Origin: Streptomyces roseoverticillatus
GTDB taxonomy: Bacteria; Actinomycetota; Actinomycetes; Streptomycetales; Streptomycetaceae
Assembly: GCF_000719265.1 (NCBI RefSeq)
Contig: NZ_JOFL01000013.1
Location: 1 to 64,000, forward strand
Direction of reading: 5' to 3'
DNA length: 64,000 nt
Shown: one piece after another, positions 17,283 to 26,483 of the stretch
Layout of the letters: the number at the start of each line of letters is the position of its first letter
Numbering within the stretch: the first letter of the stretch is position 1
Position numbers and translations under genes: made by a program
The notes under the pieces: model-generated
What the model saw: the letters and a program-made list of their open reading frames with translations, nothing else
What the model was told of the DNA's origin: nothing
Database searches by the model: none

Positions 17283-18194
17283 TCAAGAGCGGTCGCCCGG
17301 CACCGGGCGCAGGCCCAGCCGGTCGCCCGTGTCGTCGTCGAAGTCCGCCAGGAAACCGGCCAGCAAGTCCGTGAGGTGGTTCAGGCACCGCGCGCCGAAC
17401 AGCACCGGCTGGTAGCCCGAAACCCGGTAGGGAGTCGCGACGACCGCGTGCACGTCCAGCTCCCGGACCTCGCACCGGTCCAGCCGCGCGAGCTCGCCGT
17501 ACGAGGACAGCAGCGCCGCCCCGTAGGCCTTGGGCGGGCCCGCCGCCGGCCCGTCCCCCGATCCCGCATCCGCCATCACGCCGAACTCGAGCGTGAACCA
17601 GTACACCCGGCTGATGAGGTCGAGGGCCTCGGGCGTATCGAGGCGCATCGCCGCACGCCCGAACATGCGGTACAGCTCCGCGAACCGGGGCGACGCGAGG
17701 TGGATGCCGTGGCCGAACACGTCGTGGATCACGTCCGGTTCGGGCGTGTACAGCGGCACCGACGGATGGCGGACGAACTGCACGGCGTGGAAGTAGCCGT
17801 CCTCCATCGCTCCCAGGAAGCGCCGGTTCTCCACGAAACCACCCGCGAGTGTGAATTCGAACCCCGTCAGTGGCTTCAGTCGCTCGCTGACCTCGGCGTG
17901 CTGCGGTACGTGGTCGGCCGGGATCGGGGCCGCCTCCACGGCGTCCAGGACCTCCCGGCAGGCGTACGCCCGGTGCGCCCCGCCCAGCGCGCCGTGGACC
18001 GTGCGCCACGTCGCGTGCTCGGCCTCGGTGTACTCCACGGCCGGGGAAGGGTCCCCCACGCGGTGCCCGCGGGCGAGCCGCGCCACCGCGTTCCGCCGCT
18101 GCAGATACAGGCTGTCGCTCCGTCCCGGGTGCTGCGCCGCCGTGCCGAGCCGGCCCTCGGGCGTCACCGGCGTGCGTGACCAGACATGACTCAT
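17283..18194 (-). CDS. Biopterin-dependent aromatic amino acid hydroxylase (phenylalanine 4-monooxygenase)
   Basis: This 303-residue iron enzyme converts Phe to Tyr with tetrahydropterin. The iron ligands are visible: two His in PDVIHDVFGHGIHLASP and the Glu in VYWFTLEFGVMAD. The flanking signature HPSVPLYTPEPDVIHD is typical. The length matches bacterial single-domain forms, with no regulatory ACT domain. I chose ATG 18194; a TTG three codons upstream is less likely. It stands alone, divergent from the DUF1876 gene. No pterin dehydratase gene is adjacent. Confidence 0.92.
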   Translation of the reverse strand: MSHVWSRTPVTPEGRLGTAAQHPGRSDSLYLQRRNAVARLARGHRVGDPSPAVEYTEAEHATWRTVHGALGGAHRAYACREVLDAVEAAPIPADHVPQHAEVSERLKPLTGFEFTLAGGFVENRRFLGAMEDGYFHAVQFVRHPSVPLYTPEPDVIHDVFGHGIHLASPRFAELYRMFGRAAMRLDTPEALDLISRVYWFTLEFGVMADAGSGDGPAAGPPKAYGAALLSSYGELARLDRCEVRELDVHAVVATPYRVSGYQPVLFGARCLNHLTDLLAGFLADFDDDTGDRLGLRPVPGDRS

Positions 18195-18321
18195 GACACA
18201 CAAGGTGCCCAGAGGGAATCAGAGAGTAACCCTCCGTCCGTCGAATCGCGGCTTGAGATGCGCCGGGCCCGTACCGGTGCCAGCGTGGACTGTGGGCCGC
18301 CCTGCGTACAGGAGGTTTGTC

Positions 18322-18600
18322 ATGACGACCAAGACGGCGTGGAACGCCCAGATCGACATCACTGAAGAGGGCCGCAAGGTCACCGCCGACGCCACGCTGA
18401 TCGGCAAGAGCGGGCAACGGCAACTAGTGGGGCACGGCGTGGCCCGGTGCAATCCGGCCGACCAGAACGACCCCGCCATCGGCGACGAACTCGCCGCGGC
18501 CCGCGCTCTCGCGGACCTCACCAACAAGCTGCTCGACAACGCCGCGCACGACATCGAGTCGCACACGCATCAACCGGTCAAGGGGTCTCTCGCCTCCTGA
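18322..18600 (+). CDS. DUF1876 (dsRBD-like) protein
   Basis: This 92-residue protein has the DUF1876 signature: WNAQIDITEEGRKVTADATL, GHGVARCNPADQNDP, AIGDELAAARALADL. The start is ATG 18322, well placed after GGAGG (18311-18315). A longer ORF in the same frame upstream is spurious. DUF1876 proteins are small actinobacterial proteins of unknown role. The frame-sharing sequence after its stop belongs to a decayed oxidase. Confidence 0.88.
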   Translation: MTTKTAWNAQIDITEEGRKVTADATLIGKSGQRQLVGHGVARCNPADQNDPAIGDELAAARALADLTNKLLDNAAHDIESHTHQPVKGSLAS

Positions 18601-18687
18601 ACACGACGACACGGCGGCGCTGCTCGCCGTCCACCAGGCCCTGAGCGCGGGCCGGCGCATCACCGTAATCTCCCCACCCCGCCGGCC

Positions 18688-19123
18688 CGCGTCGACAACC
18701 GGCGCGGCAAGTACAAGTCGGCCTGGCGCCGCAAGCCCTTCCGCAAGCCCTTCACCCCGCACGAGGTCGATGCCATCCACAAGTGGCTCACCACGGAGGT
18801 GAGGGGCGCGGACATGTCGCAGACCCTCCTGCAGGTCCATTCGTACGGCTGCTGGATCCATGCCATGGCCCCGGGCACGGCCGCCGTTGCGCAGCGACGC
18901 CGTCCACGGCCGCGGCGCGTACGGCGCGTACGGCGCGTACGGCGCGTACGTGAACCATTCCGACCCCGATCCCGGCGTGGCGTCCGACCCGGATCCCGCT
19001 TATCCCAGGCTTTACTACGAGGGGAACTACGCCCGGCCGCAGGAGGTGAAGAAGTACTGGGACCCGAAGAACCACTTCCACCACAAGCAGTTCCACCACA
19101 AGCAGTCGATCCGCCTTCCCTGA
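18688..19123 (+). pseudogene. Remnant of an FAD-linked, berberine-bridge-type (BBE) oxidase
   Basis: Two frames together read the C-terminal half of a BBE-like oxidase. Frame one (from 18691) gives VDNRRGKYKSAWRRKPF, PHEVDAIHKWLTTEV and MSQTLLQVHSYGCWIHAMAP. After a frameshift between about 18880 and 18915 the other frame gives AYVNHSDPDP, YPRLYYEGNYARPQEVKKYW and DPKNHFHHKQ, ending SIRLP-stop. These match the family pattern (KSAY...; YVNYPD; YYG-NY-RL--VK--WDP-N-F---QSI). The N-terminal FAD-binding domain is missing. A GGCGCGTAC x4 expansion and a duplicated FHHKQ (15 bp) show slippage. The gene is dead. Confidence 0.78.
18914..18949 (+). repeat. Four perfect tandem copies of GGCGCGTAC
   Basis: A 9-bp unit is repeated four times inside the BBE remnant, encoding GAYGAYGAY in the surviving frame. 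It is consistent with unselected slippage in a pseudogene. Confidence 0.92.
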
Positions 19124-19134
19124 CGAGAGCCGAG

Positions 19135-20451
19135 ATGGCCATTGATGAGCCGGAAGAGCAGGCCGTTCACGAGCCTGAACGGGAATCGGCGCCGGAACGA
19201 CGCGCCTCCGGTCGGCGGGGACTGCTGACGGGGCTCGCCGGGATTGCCGCGGGGGCAGTACTCGGGGCCGGCCGGTCTTCCGCGGCTGAACCGTCACCGC
19301 GCAGTCCTCGGCATCAGTCGAAGTCCCAATCGAAGCCTCAGCCGCATCCACATCCGCATCCGAAGCCTCAGCCGAAACCCCCGCCCCATCCCCATCCCAC
19401 GCCCGCGCCCCCGGGCCTCGTCCTCCTCGGCGCGTACACATCCGCGCCGGACGGCGGTCCCGGCATCGGCATCGGCCTCGCCTCGTACGACCGGCGGACG
19501 GGGCGGATGACCGCGGAAGGCGTGATCGAGGGGGTGGCCGACCCGTCCTACCTCGCGCTGCACCCGCGCGGCCACACCCTCTACGCCGTCGACGAGCAGC
19601 AGAACGGGACTGTGACGGCCGTCCGGCTGGCCGACCGCCGGATCCTGGGGACGCGGACCACCGGCGGCGCCCTGCCGTGCCACCTGTCGGTCCACCCGAG
19701 CGGCCGCTGGCTGCTGACCGCCAACTACCTCTCCGGCAGCGTGGCCGTTCACCCGATCGACGCAACGGGCGCCCTGGCGGAACCGTCCGACGTGGTCGCC
19801 CACCTCGTCCCCCCGCCCGGCCCGGGCCAGGAAAGTGCGCACGCCCACCAGATCATCACCAGCCCCGACGGCCGATTCGTCCTCGCCGTGGATCTCGGCA
19901 ACGATACGGTGTACACGTATCGCCTCGACCCAACTGCCGGACGGCTCACACGAATTGCCCAGGTGAGTCTCGCCCCGGGAGCGGGACCGCGCCATCTGGC
20001 ATTCCACCCCCGCGGCAAGTTCGCGTATGTGGCGAACGAACTCGACAACACGGTCGTCGTCTGCGCCTACGACCCGGCGACGGGTGACCTCAGCCCGGGC
20101 CCCACGAGCCCCACCGGCTCCGGTACCGGCGGCACGAGGAACTATCCGGCACAGCTCCTGGTCGGAAAGTCGGGCCGTTTCGCGTACCTCGCCAACCGGG
20201 GGGACAACAGCATCGCCCGCTATGCCGTCGAGGCGTCCGGCGCGAGGCTGCGCCTGCTGAACACCGTGCCCGTACGCGGCGACTTCCCGCGCCACATCGC
20301 TTTCTCCCCCGACGAGCGCCTGCTCTTCGCGGCGAACCAGCGGTCGGGCTCCGTGACGGTGTTCCGGGCCGATCCGAGCAGCGGTCGGCTGACTCCTTCC
20401 GGAGCCCCGTACCCCGCCCCGGGCGCAGCCTGCGCGCTGGTTCGCTTTTGA
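19135..20451 (+). CDS. Exported lactonase-family seven-bladed beta-propeller protein
   Basis: This 438-residue protein of the lactonase/6-phosphogluconolactonase-like (Pgl) family probably acts outside the cytoplasm. The N terminus has a twin-arginine signal (RRASGRRGLLTGLAG) followed by AGAVLGAG. A His/Pro/Lys-rich low-complexity linker at about 55-95 (PHPHPHPKPQPKP) may bind metal. The propeller follows with repeated blade motifs: DPSYLALHPRGHTLYAVDE, CHLSVHPSGRWLLTANY, GPRHLAFHPRGKFAYVANE, FPRHIAFSPDERLLFAANQ. The start is ATG 19135; the same frame extends upstream into the pseudogene but is not coding there. The true substrate is unknown. Confidence 0.85.
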   Translation: MAIDEPEEQAVHEPERESAPERRASGRRGLLTGLAGIAAGAVLGAGRSSAAEPSPRSPRHQSKSQSKPQPHPHPHPKPQPKPPPHPHPTPAPPGLVLLGAYTSAPDGGPGIGIGLASYDRRTGRMTAEGVIEGVADPSYLALHPRGHTLYAVDEQQNGTVTAVRLADRRILGTRTTGGALPCHLSVHPSGRWLLTANYLSGSVAVHPIDATGALAEPSDVVAHLVPPPGPGQESAHAHQIITSPDGRFVLAVDLGNDTVYTYRLDPTAGRLTRIAQVSLAPGAGPRHLAFHPRGKFAYVANELDNTVVVCAYDPATGDLSPGPTSPTGSGTGGTRNYPAQLLVGKSGRFAYLANRGDNSIARYAVEASGARLRLLNTVPVRGDFPRHIAFSPDERLLFAANQRSGSVTVFRADPSSGRLTPSGAPYPAPGAACALVRF

Positions 20452-20479
20452 CGTTGTTTATCCCCTTCTCGGCGGGTGA

Positions 20480-20517
20480 CGAGAACTCGACTGACGACTT
20501 GTCGTCATGGGTTCTCG
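20480..20517 (+). terminator. Bipartite stem-loop after the lactonase gene
   Basis: CGAGAAC (20480-20486) pairs with GTTCTCG (20511-20517), and an inner GACGAC/GTCGTC stem (20493-20506) closes a 2-base loop. It starts 29 bases after the lactonase stop, with no T-run. The remaining gap to 20777 holds no gene; a direct repeat CAGGCCGGTG occurs twice near 20660-20690. No iron-box (DmdR) sequence is seen before the next operon. Confidence 0.55.
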
Positions 20518-20777
20518 TGGACCGACGCGGCGCGCCCGGGCCAGAGTTGATCACCAGGGAGTGGCGGCCCGGCCTGCCGCCGCGCAACGGGGGGATCTCA
20601 TGTGGAGTACGCGTTTCTTACTGCCTCTCCTGCCGCCTCTTGCGCTGACGCGCCCGTAACAGCAGGCCGGTGGAACAGAGCAGGCCGGTGATATTCCCAC
20701 CTGCCGCAGCCCGCCGCCACGCCGGCCCGCCCGGGACACGGGGAAACCCCGGGGTACGCGGAAATGCGAGGCGATCA

Positions 20778-21731
20778 ATGATCTATCAGAGCACTCACGA
20801 AATGATTCTGGACGACGTTTTTCTCGACCTGTCCGGCTTCATATCAGGAGTCAATCTCCTGCTCAAGGTCGAAGGCTTCAACCCGGCCGGTTCCATCAAG
20901 ATGAAAGCCGCTGTCGGCCTGGTCGAGGATGCGGAGGACCGGGGCCTCCTGGCGCCCGGCGGGCACGTCATCGAATCCTCCTCCGGCAATCTGGGCATCG
21001 CGCTGAGCTCGGTGTGCGCCGCCCGCGGCTACCGCTTCACCTGCGTGGTCGACCCCAACACCTCCGCCCACAGCATCGCGCTGATGCGGGCCTACGGGGC
21101 CGAGGTCGTGTCCGTCGACCGGCGGGACAGCAACGGGGGCTATCTGCAATCCCGTATCGACTACATCCACCGGCGCATCGCCGCCGATCCCGTACTCGTC
21201 TGGCCCAACCAGTACGCGAACCCGGCCAACCCCAGGGCGCATTACGAACGCACGGCAGCCGCGATCGTCAAGCAGGGGCTCGACATCGACTATCTCTTCG
21301 TCGGGGCCGGAACCACCGGGACGCTGATGGGCTGCATCGCGTACTTCCGGGAGAACTCCCCGCAGACAAAGGTGATCGCCGTCGACACCGTCGGTTCCGT
21401 CACCTTCGGAACCCCGCCCGGAAGGCGCCACATACCGGGGCTGGGCACCAGCAGGCGGCCCGAGATCTTCGACCCGGAACAGATCGAGCACGTGGTCATG
21501 GTCCCCGAGATCGAAGCCGTCCACATGTGCCGCCTGCTGGCCGCGCAGCGGGGCATCGCGGCCGGCGGCTCGACCGGGTCGGTACTGGCCGCCGTCGAGC
21601 GTCAGCGGACGGGAATCCCGTCCGGCGCCCGGGTCGTGGCGATCGCGCCCGACCTCGGCGACCGGTATCTCAGCACCATCTACGACGACGCGTGGGTGCA
21701 GGAACGGTTCGGGCAGCGGGTTCCGGCGTAG
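20778..21731 (+). CDS. sbnA: SbnA-like N-(2-amino-2-carboxyethyl)-L-glutamate synthase
   Basis: This 317-residue PLP enzyme is of the cysteine synthase/SbnA group. In staphyloferrin B synthesis SbnA joins O-phospho-L-serine and L-glutamate into ACEGA, the precursor of L-2,3-diaminopropionate. Visible features are the PLP-lysine segment FNPAGSIKMKAAV (K41), SSSGNLGIALSSVCAARGY for PLP binding, and FVGAGTTGTLMGC for the phosphate. The ATG at 20778 follows GAGG; an upstream in-frame extension is spurious. The SbnB homologue lies 85 bp downstream, which makes the SbnA assignment more specific than a generic cysteine synthase. Confidence 0.88.
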   Translation: MIYQSTHEMILDDVFLDLSGFISGVNLLLKVEGFNPAGSIKMKAAVGLVEDAEDRGLLAPGGHVIESSSGNLGIALSSVCAARGYRFTCVVDPNTSAHSIALMRAYGAEVVSVDRRDSNGGYLQSRIDYIHRRIAADPVLVWPNQYANPANPRAHYERTAAAIVKQGLDIDYLFVGAGTTGTLMGCIAYFRENSPQTKVIAVDTVGSVTFGTPPGRRHIPGLGTSRRPEIFDPEQIEHVVMVPEIEAVHMCRLLAAQRGIAAGGSTGSVLAAVERQRTGIPSGARVVAIAPDLGDRYLSTIYDDAWVQERFGQRVPA

Positions 21732-21816
21732 TCGTGCTGATGAGTGTTCCGAAGCTGCCCGGTTCTGCAGGTCCGCAGTCCTCAGTCCTCAGTCCTAATG
21801 TCCTGAAGGGATAGCG

Positions 21817-22824
21817 ATGTTCGAGTTCAGCGTCATCGGCGGAAAGACCGCACGAGAAATCATCGGCCGCACACGGCAGCAGATCGTATCGGAGGTGCGC
21901 GACACCTATCTGACCCACCACGCGGGCGAGTCGGTCAACCCCAACAGCTATTTCCTGCGCTTCCCCGACAAGCCCGACAGCCGCATCATCGCCCTTCCCG
22001 CCTACCTGGGCGGCAAGGCTGATGTCGCGGGCATCAAGTGGATCAGCAGCTTCCCCGGCAACATCACCAAGGGGTTCCCGCGCGCCTCCGCGGCCCTCCT
22101 GCTCAACGACTACGAGACCGGCTACCCCTTCGCCTGCCTGGAGGCCTCCCAGATCAGCGCGGCCCGTACCGCCGCCTCCGCCGTCCTGGCCGCGGAACAG
22201 CTGACCGGCGGACGCACCGCCAGGCGGCTGACCATCGTCGGCGCGGGCATCATCGCCCGCAACATCCTGGAGTTCTTCACCGCCCAGGAGTGGTCCGTGG
22301 ATGAGCTGGTCATCCACGACCGGCTGCCCGAGTACAGCAAGGCCTTCGCCGAGTACGCCGCCTCCTCGCTGGGCCACCGGACCACCACGGAGGACGACCT
22401 GACGGCCGCCCTGACCGGCTCCGACCTCGTGGTCCTGGCCACCACGGCCGGCGAGCCGTACATCACGGACCCCGCAGCCTTCGCCGCCGGCCAGGTCGTG
22501 CTGAACGTCTCGCTGCGCGACATCGGCCCGGAGATCATCCTGGGCGCGCAGAACATCCTCGACGACGTCGGCCACTGCATGACCGCCAACACCTCGCCGC
22601 ACCTGGCCGAGCAGAAGTACGGCCACCGCGACTTCATCGACGGCACGCTCGCGGACGTCATCCGCGGCGACGTCCGGCCCGTCGAGGACCGTCCGGTGAT
22701 CTTCTCCCCGTTCGGGCTGGGCGTCCTCGACCTCGCCGTCGGGATGCACGTCTACCGCACGGCGCGGGAGAGCGGCGAGGCCGTCGAGGTGCCGGACTTC
22801 TTCGGCGAGACGCGCCGGTGGTGA
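21817..22824 (+). CDS. sbnB: SbnB-like N-(2-amino-2-carboxyethyl)-L-glutamate dehydrogenase
   Basis: This 335-residue enzyme of the ornithine cyclodeaminase/mu-crystallin fold in its SbnB form oxidises ACEGA with NAD+ to L-2,3-diaminopropionate plus 2-oxoglutarate. It shows GIKWISSFPGNITKGFPRAS (substrate segment), EASQISAARTAASAVLAAE and the NAD motif LTIVGAGIIARNILEFF, then NVSLRDIGPEI and DVGHCMTAN. It starts at ATG 21817. Its end overlaps the next gene by 7 bases, so translation is coupled. With SbnA it forms the complete two-step L-Dap route. Confidence 0.9.
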   Translation: MFEFSVIGGKTAREIIGRTRQQIVSEVRDTYLTHHAGESVNPNSYFLRFPDKPDSRIIALPAYLGGKADVAGIKWISSFPGNITKGFPRASAALLLNDYETGYPFACLEASQISAARTAASAVLAAEQLTGGRTARRLTIVGAGIIARNILEFFTAQEWSVDELVIHDRLPEYSKAFAEYAASSLGHRTTTEDDLTAALTGSDLVVLATTAGEPYITDPAAFAAGQVVLNVSLRDIGPEIILGAQNILDDVGHCMTANTSPHLAEQKYGHRDFIDGTLADVIRGDVRPVEDRPVIFSPFGLGVLDLAVGMHVYRTARESGEAVEVPDFFGETRRW

Positions 22825-24950
22825 CAATGACTTCTTCCAAGACTTCTCCCACCTCTTCCTTCTCTTCCTTGTCCACGGAACGTGCTTCGTCCACGGAATC
22901 CGGCGTCTGCATCATCGGTTGCGGCTCCCGAGGCCTCGGTGTGCTGGAGCGGATCGTCACCCTGACTTCGGCCCCCGAATGGGGCGGCCGGCCTTTCACC
23001 GTCGACATCGTCGACCCCCGGTGCGACGCCGTCGGCATTCACGACCCGGCCCAGCCGGATTACCTGTTGCTCAACACCACATGCAGTCAGGTCTCGCCGT
23101 TCCCCGAGGAGGCCACGGTCGGCGACACTGTCGGCGACCGCGGGCCCAACCTGTACGAATGGGTCCGTGAACGCGGTCTCCGGCTGGCCGAAGACGGCTA
23201 CACGCTCGGCCCCGCAGGCCCCGCAGGCCCCGCAGGCCCCGCAGGCCCCGCAGGCCGCGAGATACGCGAGGATGACTACCTTCCGCGCCGCATCCTCGGC
23301 GAGTACCTCTCGTGGTTCCTCCAGCGGGTCGTGGACCGCGCGCCCGGGCACCTGCTGATCCGGTTCCACCGGACCGAGGCCGCGGAACTCACGGTCCTGC
23401 CCGACGGCAACCGCCGTGTCGTCCTCGACGACGGCGGCGTCCTGACCGCTCCGTACGTCTTCCTCACCACCGGACACACCCCGCCGGCCGCCCTGCCCGC
23501 GCAGGACCGGCCGCCGGGGGAGCACCGCAGGGTCCGCGAGATCTACCCGCCGGTGAGCCGGTTCGCCGGCATCCGGCCCGGACAGACGGTCGCCCTCGCG
23601 GGCACCGGGCTGTCCGGCATGGACGCCCTCGCAGCGCTCACTCTCGGCCGCGGCGGCAGGTACACCACGGTCGACGGGACGCTGCAGTACGTCCCGAGCG
23701 GAGCCGAGCCCCGCATCCTGCTGTACTCCCGTACGGGGCTGCCCTTCCGCGCCCGCCCCCGGGCCAACCGCCAGGGCCGGCTGTACGAGCCCCTGGTGTT
23801 CACGGCGGAGGCCGTCGACCGCCTTCGGGCCGACGCGCCGGAGGAAGGCCTGAGCCTCCACGGCGACCTGCTGCCCCTCATCCGCACCGAGATGCGCATC
23901 GCCTTCCACCTCCGCTGCGCGGGACTGCTCAGTGGCGACGGTGATGGTGACGGTGATGGTGACGGTGACTGGGAGACCAAGGAAGGGCCGGCGGAGGACC
24001 GTACGGCTGGAGACCGTACGGCGGACGCCCTCCGCGAGGCCGTAGCGGCCGGGCGCCTGGACTCCGAGCTGGACAGGCTGGACGCCGAGCACCGCACGGC
24101 CTTCGGGCTCCTGGACCCGGAGGAGCTGCTCTTCCCCGAGCCGGGTGGCCTCTCCGGCAGCCGCGCCTACCAGGACTGGTACGGCGGGCGCCTCGCGGAG
24201 GACCTGGAGCAGGCCGGGCAGGGCCTGGCCGGCAGCCCGCTCAAGGCCGCGCTGGAGGTGCTCCGCGACCGCCGTGAGCTGATCCGCAGGGCCGTCGACT
24301 TCGCGGGGCTCGACGAGAAGTCCCACGACGAGTTCTACGGATCCTTCACCGCCGTACTGAACCGGTCCGTGACCGGCCCCCAGCTGGACCGGCACCAGGA
24401 GCTGCTCGCCCTGCTGCGGGCCGGGACGGCCGCCGTCCCGTTCGGCCCCGAGCCGGAGGTGGCCTGGGACGAGGCGGGCGGGTACTGGCGGCTGTCCTCC
24501 ACGCGGCTGACCGAGCCGTACTCCGCCACCGCCGACTGGCTCTGCCACGCCACGTCCGGTCAGCCGGACGTCGAGCACACGGGCAGCCGGCTGCTCGCCG
24601 GACTGGTCCGTACGGGCACCATCCGCCGGCACCGGTCCGCCGTGGCGAACAGCCGGGGCGTGGACCTCACGCGAAACCTGCACCCGGTCGGGAGTGACGG
24701 TGTGGAGGACGAGCGCATGTGGGTGCTCGGTCCGCTGTCCGAGGGCACCACGTTCTACAACCACTATGTGCCGTCGCCGGGCGGGTTCTCGCGGGCGCTG
24801 AGCGACGCGCACAGGAGCGTGGTGGAGATGCTCGCGGCGGCGGGAGAGGCGGCCGGACAGGCGGGGGGCGAGGCGGGGGGCGAGACTGCGGCAGAGGTGT
24901 CCGAAAAGAAGTCACCCACAGAGACATCATCCGCAAAGGTGGCTCTGTGA
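22818..24950 (+). CDS. FAD/NAD(P)-binding protein in the diaminopropionate operon
   Basis: This 710-residue protein of the uncharacterised FAD/NAD(P)-binding family resembles flavin N-hydroxylases in its nucleotide motif. A Ser/Thr-rich leader precedes CIIGCGSRGLGVLERI (31-46); PQPDYLLLNTTCSQ-like family sequence and a second dinucleotide motif (VALAGTGLSGMDALAAL) follow, with FLTTGHTPP between. Two slippage-type insertions interrupt it: (GPA)x5 around residue 135 and an Asp-Gly run around residue 376. Starts at GTG 22818 or ATG 22827 are possible. It overlaps sbnB and the permease gene, so it belongs to the pathway. Oxidation of L-Dap or a derivative is the natural guess, unproven. Confidence 0.75.
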   Translation: MVTMTSSKTSPTSSFSSLSTERASSTESGVCIIGCGSRGLGVLERIVTLTSAPEWGGRPFTVDIVDPRCDAVGIHDPAQPDYLLLNTTCSQVSPFPEEATVGDTVGDRGPNLYEWVRERGLRLAEDGYTLGPAGPAGPAGPAGPAGREIREDDYLPRRILGEYLSWFLQRVVDRAPGHLLIRFHRTEAAELTVLPDGNRRVVLDDGGVLTAPYVFLTTGHTPPAALPAQDRPPGEHRRVREIYPPVSRFAGIRPGQTVALAGTGLSGMDALAALTLGRGGRYTTVDGTLQYVPSGAEPRILLYSRTGLPFRARPRANRQGRLYEPLVFTAEAVDRLRADAPEEGLSLHGDLLPLIRTEMRIAFHLRCAGLLSGDGDGDGDGDGDWETKEGPAEDRTAGDRTADALREAVAAGRLDSELDRLDAEHRTAFGLLDPEELLFPEPGGLSGSRAYQDWYGGRLAEDLEQAGQGLAGSPLKAALEVLRDRRELIRRAVDFAGLDEKSHDEFYGSFTAVLNRSVTGPQLDRHQELLALLRAGTAAVPFGPEPEVAWDEAGGYWRLSSTRLTEPYSATADWLCHATSGQPDVEHTGSRLLAGLVRTGTIRRHRSAVANSRGVDLTRNLHPVGSDGVEDERMWVLGPLSEGTTFYNHYVPSPGGFSRALSDAHRSVVEMLAAAGEAAGQAGGEAGGETAAEVSEKKSPTETSSAKVAL
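23208..23254 (+). repeat. Five tandem 9-bp repeats inside the FAD protein gene
   Basis: The unit GGCCCCGCA is repeated about five times in frame, giving Gly-Pro-Ala repeats. The same gene carries a 12-bp-period GACGGTGATGGT run near 23937-23968 encoding alternating Asp and Gly. Both are in-frame expansions that probably fall in surface loops. Confidence 0.88.
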
Positions 24951-26482
24951 ACGCTGCTCTCGCAACCCTCCCCATCCTGGTCACGCTGGGACTCCTCGCC
25001 TTCGGGGTTCGCGCCCTTTACGCGGCCCTGTCGGCCCTGGCGACCGCAATCGTCATCACGGCCACGTCTTTCCGGACACCGCTTGCTGAACTCGGCCACG
25101 CCGAACAGCACATGCTGCCGACGATCGTCGAACTGGCCGCGATCCTCTTCGGCGGCATCCTGCTCAGCGAGCTGATGACCCGTACCGGCGCACAGTCCCG
25201 GCTCGGCAACTGGATAGGCAGCGCCTGCAGTTCGCCCAGCCGTGCGGTGCTGCTCGTCATGCTTGGAGTGACGCCTTTCGCCGAGTCGCTCACCGGATTC
25301 GGCATCGGCGTCATCGTGGCCATCCCCCTCCTGCGCCAACTGGGCCTGCCGCCGGCGAAAGCCGCGGTGGTCGGCCTGCTGGGGCTGGTCACGGTGCCCT
25401 GGGGATCCCTGGCGCCGGGCAGCCTGGTCGCGGCGGAGCTCGGCGGGGTCGATTTCCAGCAACTGGGCATCGACTCCGCCTTCCTCTCCGCGCCGGTCTT
25501 CCTCATCACCGGATCGGCCGCGCTGATCGTCGCGCTCGGCGTGCGCCGTGCCGTGGCCTCGGCCGGCGACCTGATCCTGGCCGTGGCGGCCCTCTGGGGC
25601 ACCGTCTGGGCCGTCAACACCTTCATCGGCGTACCGCTGGCCGGCGTTCTCGGCGGACTCGTCACCATGGTCGTCCTGCTGCTGGTCTCGCGGCTGCTGG
25701 AGCAGGACGGCGCGGGCGCGCAGCGGGAGTCCATTGGCCGCACACTCTCCCCGTACGCCTTCCTCGTCGCCGGCCTCCTGGTGAGCCGGCTGATCCTGGA
25801 GTCGGCGGGCGTCAAGGAAGGGTGGTGGACGGTCGTCGCCGGGCCCGGCGGCTGGCTGCTCCTGACCGCCGCCCTCACGCCCAAGCTGCTGGGGGCCGGT
25901 GAGCCCGTGCTGGGCACGGCCTCTCGCGCGGCGCTCGGCCGCTGGTGGCAGGTGACCCTCACGACGGTCGTGTTCCTGACCCTGGGCACCCTGCTCACCG
26001 TGACCGGCATGAGCCGGGAGCTCGCCGAGGCCTGCGCCTCGATCGGCTCCTCCTACCTCGTGCTCGCCCCCTGGATCGGCGCCATCGGCGGCTTCCTCGC
26101 CGGCTCCAACACCGGGGCCAACGCGATGTTCGCCGCCGGCCAGGCGAACACCGCCGAGGCCCTCGGCTACTCCACCGGCCACCTCGTGGCGGTGCAGAAC
26201 GTGAGCGCGGCGCTCGCCTCGGGCGCCTCCAGCGCCCGCGTCGTCCTGGCGGCGCAGCTGGCGGAGAACGCGCCGGGGCCGGCGGCCGCGGCGGTCGTGC
26301 CGGTGCGGGAATCCGTATCCGCGTCGGGGGGCCGCACGGCGACGCCGGTGCTGCAGGCTCCGGCGGAAGTGGAGACGGCGACGAGCCGGCCGGTCGACAC
26401 GCGGTGGGTCCTGCGCACGGTGCTGTCGGTGCATGCGCTCGTGTTCCTGACGACGGGGGCGATAGCGGTCGTGTGGCAGTAA
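24947..26482 (+). CDS. LctP-family (L-lactate permease-like) transporter
   Basis: This 511-residue, very hydrophobic protein has about 12-14 membrane segments of the lactate/glycolate permease family. Family features include MLGVTPFAESLTGFGIGVIV near residue 103, VTVPWGSLAPGSL and GAIGGFLAGSNTGANAMFAA near residue 380. The start is GTG 24947 in a GTGA overlap with the FAD gene; reading further upstream in this frame is an artefact. In this operon it may import a carboxylate precursor or move the Dap-derived product, instead of lactate. No lactate dehydrogenase gene is nearby. Confidence 0.85.
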   Translation: MNAALATLPILVTLGLLAFGVRALYAALSALATAIVITATSFRTPLAELGHAEQHMLPTIVELAAILFGGILLSELMTRTGAQSRLGNWIGSACSSPSRAVLLVMLGVTPFAESLTGFGIGVIVAIPLLRQLGLPPAKAAVVGLLGLVTVPWGSLAPGSLVAAELGGVDFQQLGIDSAFLSAPVFLITGSAALIVALGVRRAVASAGDLILAVAALWGTVWAVNTFIGVPLAGVLGGLVTMVVLLLVSRLLEQDGAGAQRESIGRTLSPYAFLVAGLLVSRLILESAGVKEGWWTVVAGPGGWLLLTAALTPKLLGAGEPVLGTASRAALGRWWQVTLTTVVFLTLGTLLTVTGMSRELAEACASIGSSYLVLAPWIGAIGGFLAGSNTGANAMFAAGQANTAEALGYSTGHLVAVQNVSAALASGASSARVVLAAQLAENAPGPAAAAVVPVRESVSASGGRTATPVLQAPAEVETATSRPVDTRWVLRTVLSVHALVFLTTGAIAVVWQ

Positions 26483-26483
26483 C

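Noticed and set aside
20452..20777. Iron-regulated siderophore cluster around sbnA and sbnB
   Set aside because: No DmdR/Fur-type iron box, NIS synthetase, NRPS or siderophore transporter is present, so I do not call it a siderophore locus.
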